From: an uncultured Prevotellaceae bacterium
GTDB taxonomy: Bacteria > Bacteroidota > Bacteroidia > Bacteroidales > Bacteroidaceae
DNA length: 45,978 bases
NCBI GenBank assembly: GCA_947176535.1
Contig: CAMWQU010000018.1
Coordinates: forward strand, 1 to 45,978
Reading direction: 5' to 3'
Positions 43,261 to 45,978 of the stretch are shown here, in pieces. The notes beneath the pieces were generated by a model. It was given only the letters and a program-made list of their open reading frames with translations. It was not told where the DNA came from and searched no databases. How positions within the stretch are numbered: the stretch's first letter is position 1; every line of letters begins with the position of its first letter. The position numbers and the translations under genes were made by a program.

Positions 43261-43880
43261 TGATTATAGAGCAACCTGCGCGTTTCCTGCGTTGGCTTTA
43301 TCCGCACGCCCTCTGGCGGATGGACGAGACGGAACGTTCCGTTTATCTGACTTTCGACGACGGGCCTATTCCGGAAGCCACGCCTTTTGTTCTCGATGCG
43401 CTCGACAGCGTCGGAGCCAAGGCAACGTTTTTCATGGTCGGCGAGAATGCCCATCGCTATCCCGACCTGTTGGAGGAAGTGCGCCGGCGCGGCCATTCTG
43501 TGGGAAACCACACCTACAACCACATTGGCGGATTCAAGTGGAGCAGTTGGAAGTACCTTTACAACTGCCACAAGGCCGAGGAGGTGCTCCACACCCGCCT
43601 GTTCCGTCCGCCACACGGCTGGATGCGTGTCGCGCAGTACCGGACGATGCGTATGTTTGATTACAAAGTCGTGATGTGGGATTTGGTGACACGCGACTAC
43701 AGCAACCGGCTGACGGCCGAGGAGGTGCTGGAAAACGTGAAACGGTATGCCCGGAACGGCAGCATCATCACTTTCCACGACTCCCTGAAGAGCATCGACA
43801 AGCTGAAAGTGATGCTCCCGGAGGCCCTCCGTTGGCTCAAGGAACAGGGATATGCGTTCCGGAAGATAGAAGAAGACTGA
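43260..43880 (+). CDS. Polysaccharide deacetylase (NodB domain)
   Basis: 206-aa CE4-type enzyme. Motifs: LTFDDGPIPEAT (catalytic base and metal Asp), SVGNHTYNHIGG (metal His pair HTYNH), FRPPHGW (third motif), MWDLVTRDY and FHDSLKS (His near the C-terminus). It removes N-acetyl groups from sugars such as GlcNAc in glycans. No obvious signal peptide. Starts at the A of the preceding TGA (1-nt overlap), so coupled to the DUF2723 gene. Confidence 0.93.
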   Translation: MIIEQPARFLRWLYPHALWRMDETERSVYLTFDDGPIPEATPFVLDALDSVGAKATFFMVGENAHRYPDLLEEVRRRGHSVGNHTYNHIGGFKWSSWKYLYNCHKAEEVLHTRLFRPPHGWMRVAQYRTMRMFDYKVVMWDLVTRDYSNRLTAEEVLENVKRYARNGSIITFHDSLKSIDKLKVMLPEALRWLKEQGYAFRKIEED

Positions 43881-43886
43881 CACCGG

Positions 43887-44879
43887 GTGCCGGATAGAGA
43901 CATTGAGGATTTGGCAAACGAGAAATTAGATAGCAGACAACTGAAAGCCGAGGCATTGCGTCTCGGCTTTTCTCGTATAGGCCTTGCTCCTGCCGAGCCC
44001 GTGTTGGAGGATGTCATGGCGGACTATGAACGTTGGCTCCGCGAGGGCCGACAGGCCGGGATGCACTATCTGGAGAACCACCTTGCCTTGCGGCGCAATC
44101 CCGCCCTGCTGCTTCCCGGTGCCGCAACCGTTGTGTCCTTGGCCATCAGCTATAATCCCGGCGACCGGCCCACGCAGCAAGGCATTGCGTGGTATGCTCA
44201 GGGGCGCGACTACCATGATGTCGTCCGGGAACGCCTGCGGCAACTGGTGGCGGCAATCTCGCTCCAGATGCCGCTCTCTCCCGACAACTACCGGATATGT
44301 GTCGATACGGCCCCCTTGCCGGAAAAGTATTGGGCGTGGCGTTGCGGACTGGGCTGGATAGGCCGTCACCGGCAATTAGTCATTCCCCACGAAGGCAGTG
44401 CCTTCTTTCTGGCCGAACTGCTCCTGACCTGCGAGGCCGACCGTTACGATACGCCCCTCTCCCCGCAGCCTTTCCCGGGAGGAGGAGTGCCCGGCTGCGG
44501 GGCCTGCCGTCGCTGTCTTGAGGCCTGTCCCACGGGTGCCCTCACGGACGACGGACTCGATGCCCGTCGCTGCCTTTCCTACCTCACCATCGAACACCGT
44601 GGCCCCCTTCCCGATGCCGTGGCTCCCTATCTGCGCGACTGTTTCTATGGTTGCGACCGCTGCTTGCGTGCCTGCCCCCATCTGTCCCGTGCCTTGCCGT
44701 CGCCTGTCGAGGAGTTCCGCCCTTCGCCCCTGCTTCTCTCCATGTCGCCGACCGACTGGGAGCGGCTTTCTCCCGACGAATACAGAACCCTGTTCCGAGG
44801 CTCGGCCGTCAAGCGCGCCAAGTACGAGGGATTGATGCGAAACATCCGCCTTTCGCTCCGGGAGCCTTCGGACGATTAG
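43887..44879 (+). CDS. queG: Epoxyqueuosine reductase QueG
   Basis: 330-aa cytoplasmic enzyme that reduces epoxyqueuosine to queuosine in tRNA with cobalamin and two 4Fe-4S clusters. GTG 43887 is the start I read (an ATG does not occur near). Family parts: LGFSRIGLAPAEP at the N-terminus, DTAPLPEKYWAWRCGLGWIGRH, and two ferredoxin-like motifs, CGACRRCLEACPT and CFYGCDRCLRACPH (CxxCxxCxxxCP form). The length is a little shorter than the E. coli enzyme (no C-terminal HEAT extension). It is 6 bp after the deacetylase. A long perfect hairpin overlaps its stop codon. Confidence 0.94.
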   Translation: MPDRDIEDLANEKLDSRQLKAEALRLGFSRIGLAPAEPVLEDVMADYERWLREGRQAGMHYLENHLALRRNPALLLPGAATVVSLAISYNPGDRPTQQGIAWYAQGRDYHDVVRERLRQLVAAISLQMPLSPDNYRICVDTAPLPEKYWAWRCGLGWIGRHRQLVIPHEGSAFFLAELLLTCEADRYDTPLSPQPFPGGGVPGCGACRRCLEACPTGALTDDGLDARRCLSYLTIEHRGPLPDAVAPYLRDCFYGCDRCLRACPHLSRALPSPVEEFRPSPLLLSMSPTDWERLSPDEYRTLFRGSAVKRAKYEGLMRNIRLSLREPSDD

Positions 44880-44948
44880 ATTATTCAGAGGTGAGCGAAT
44901 AATTATTCGGTCGCCTCCGGTTAATTATTCGCTCACCTCTGAATAATC
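44879..44948. terminator. Long perfect hairpin after queG
   Basis: 27-bp perfect inverted repeat (44879-44905 pairs 44922-44948; ggtgagcgaataatta core) with a 16-nt loop, beginning at the last base of the queG stop codon. No T-run on either side. It is longer than an ordinary terminator. The remaining 44949-45141 holds only the thioesterase promoter. Confidence 0.6.
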
Positions 44949-45031
44949 CCGTTCACGTTCCTCTTGCTTTCCGTTCTCCGGCAGTCCGGGACAAAATCTC
45001 CCGATGCCGGTGCCATTTCGTCCGCTTTAAT

Positions 45032-45062
45032 TTGTGGGTGCAGCGCCTTATTCGTATATTTG
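45032..45062 (+). promoter_or_regulatory. Promoter of the acyl-ACP thioesterase gene
   Basis: TTG at 45032-45034, a 20-bp spacer and TATATTTG at 45055-45062 match the Bacteroidetes form fully. It ends 79 bp before the ATG. Confidence 0.75.
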
Positions 45063-45141
45063 CAACGGAAAAGCGGGAGTCGTTATCTGCGCTTCGCTAC
45101 CGGTTGGATAATAGTTATAGAAACGTATTTCGGAGGTAAAA

Positions 45142-45900
45142 ATGGAAAAGATTGATAGTTATCCCTTTTATGTCGAGCCTTTCCATGTGGACATGACAGG
45201 ACGCATGTTTCTTGGCATTTTGGGAAATCATTTGCTGAATGCCGCAGGCAATCACAGCCAGCGGCGAGGGTGGGGAATCGGTGCGCTGAACGAGACGCGC
45301 CACACGTGGGTGCTGAGCCGGCTGTCCGTGGAGCTGGAAGAGATGCCGCGGCAGTATGAGCACGGCACCGTTGAGACATGGGTGGAGAGCGTAATCAAGC
45401 TCTTCACGAACCGTAATTTCGCCATCCGCCGTGAGGACGGCACGCCGTATGGGTATGCCCGGAGTATATGGGCCATGATAGACTTGGAGACGCGCAAGCC
45501 GTGCGACCTGTTTTCTCTCTACGATGGTGACATCCTGAACTATATCGTGTCGGAGGAAGAGAACGTTTGTCCGATAGCCCCGCACGGGCGTTTTCGTTTC
45601 CGCGATTCCCGGTGGGTACGCACCATCGAAACGCGCTATTCGGATGTGGACATCAACGGCCATATCAATTCGATAAAGTACATAGAGCACATTCTCGACC
45701 TTTTCCCGATTGAATGTTTCCGTGACCGTCGGCTTCAGCGTTTCGAGATTGCTTATAAGGCGGAAAGCTACTTTGGCGATACGCTGTCTTTCTACATGCA
45801 GCCGGTGGATGAGAATGAGACGGATGTGGAGGTGCGCAAGAACGTGACGGCGGAGAGCGAGGGCGAAATCGTCTGTCAGGCGAGGGTGCGGTTCAGATGA
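45142..45900 (+). CDS. Acyl-ACP thioesterase
   Basis: 252-aa double hot-dog protein of the acyl-ACP thioesterase family (PF01643). The first hot-dog begins with SYPFYVEPFHVDMTGRMFLGILGNHLLNAAGNHSQRRGWGIGAL; the second has IETRYSDVDINGHINSIKYIEHI, with the N-H pair (DINGHINS) that acts in catalysis. It releases free fatty acids from ACP, and in Bacteroidetes it is thought to feed branched or saturated acids to lipid metabolism. It is monocistronic, between a complete promoter and a strong terminator. Confidence 0.93.
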   Translation: MEKIDSYPFYVEPFHVDMTGRMFLGILGNHLLNAAGNHSQRRGWGIGALNETRHTWVLSRLSVELEEMPRQYEHGTVETWVESVIKLFTNRNFAIRREDGTPYGYARSIWAMIDLETRKPCDLFSLYDGDILNYIVSEEENVCPIAPHGRFRFRDSRWVRTIETRYSDVDINGHINSIKYIEHILDLFPIECFRDRRLQRFEIAYKAESYFGDTLSFYMQPVDENETDVEVRKNVTAESEGEIVCQARVRFR

Positions 45901-45927
45901 GTCCGTAGGATTTTAATAATGCTAAAT

Positions 45928-45969
45928 AAAAAAGGGCCGGATGTCCAAGCGGACATCCGGCCCTTTTTT
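45928..45969 (+). terminator. Rho-independent terminator after the thioesterase
   Basis: 19-bp perfect stem (45928-45946 / 45951-45969; gggccggatgtcc core) with a 4-nt aagc loop and A/T runs at its base, giving a T-run on the plus strand. 27 bp after the stop codon. Confidence 0.9.
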
Positions 45970-45978
45970 GTTATATAC

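Noticed and set aside
1..45978. tRNA, rRNA, riboswitch or integrase genes
   Set aside because: No cloverleaf, conserved rRNA segment, known aptamer or recombinase was recognised by eye; small RNAs cannot be excluded without a covariance search.

Overview
The window looks like chromosomal DNA from a Bacteroidales bacterium, most likely close to Prevotellaceae. The evidence is a short Bacteroidetes-type RpoD without region 1.1, repeated promoters of the Bacteroidetes form TTG-N19/20-TAnnTTTG, a DUF5103 type IX secretion plug homologue, DUF1460 amidase and DUF2723 proteins, an archaeal/eukaryotic-type ProRS, and surface proteins ending in a VVNGxKVxVK tail. I cannot name the species. No rRNA, tRNA, CRISPR array or transposase gene was seen.

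Layout. (1) 2-1318: 3' end of a surface protein gene followed by a 58-aa peptide gene and a hairpin terminator. (2) 1541-12943: an exopolysaccharide locus with initiating sugar transferase, SLBB export protein, Wzz-like co-polymerase, Wzx-like flippase, Wzy-like polymerase, three glycosyltransferases (the last five genes joined by ATGA overlaps), and a B12-binding radical SAM protein. (3) 12950-18400: an accessory islet with a long perfect hairpin, hicAB toxin-antitoxin, a second surface-protein/small-peptide pair whose large gene has lost its 5' end, an intergenic repeat element, and an ATPase/nuclease pair that looks like a defence module. (4) 18493-21585: rpoD in an apparent operon with a small secreted protein, an HprK-like kinase, an S26B-type peptidase and a PqqD-like (RRE) protein. 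(5) 21621-25209, minus strand: OmpA-like lipoprotein, MtgA, DUF1460 amidase, T9SS plug protein. (6) 25475-26815: gdhA. (7) 27068-34131, minus strand: proS, two MFS transporters and a double-receiver PPDK-N protein, apparently from one promoter. (8) 34273-45900: a GHL10 glycosidase, an HU-like protein behind a 22-bp tandem palindromic array, SemiSWEET, NhaC, RsmG, an MBL hydrolase, DUF2723 protein, polysaccharide deacetylase, QueG and acyl-ACP thioesterase.

Most notable signals. A two-gene cassette occurs twice: a large surface protein followed by a peptide of 58 or 59 aa that starts with a conserved Y6xxP9A10 block and ends in KGE(G/N)NFWDEW. The same window holds a kinase/peptidase/RRE trio downstream of rpoD, the kind of gene set that handles YxxP-type leader peptides in lasso-peptide pathways. 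Whether the two are functionally linked is an inference. A dispersed intergenic element with 22-bp units (gtccatagcgggac core) lies next to an alternating purine/pyrimidine tract at two loci, and an unrelated 22-bp palindromic array precedes the HU-like gene.
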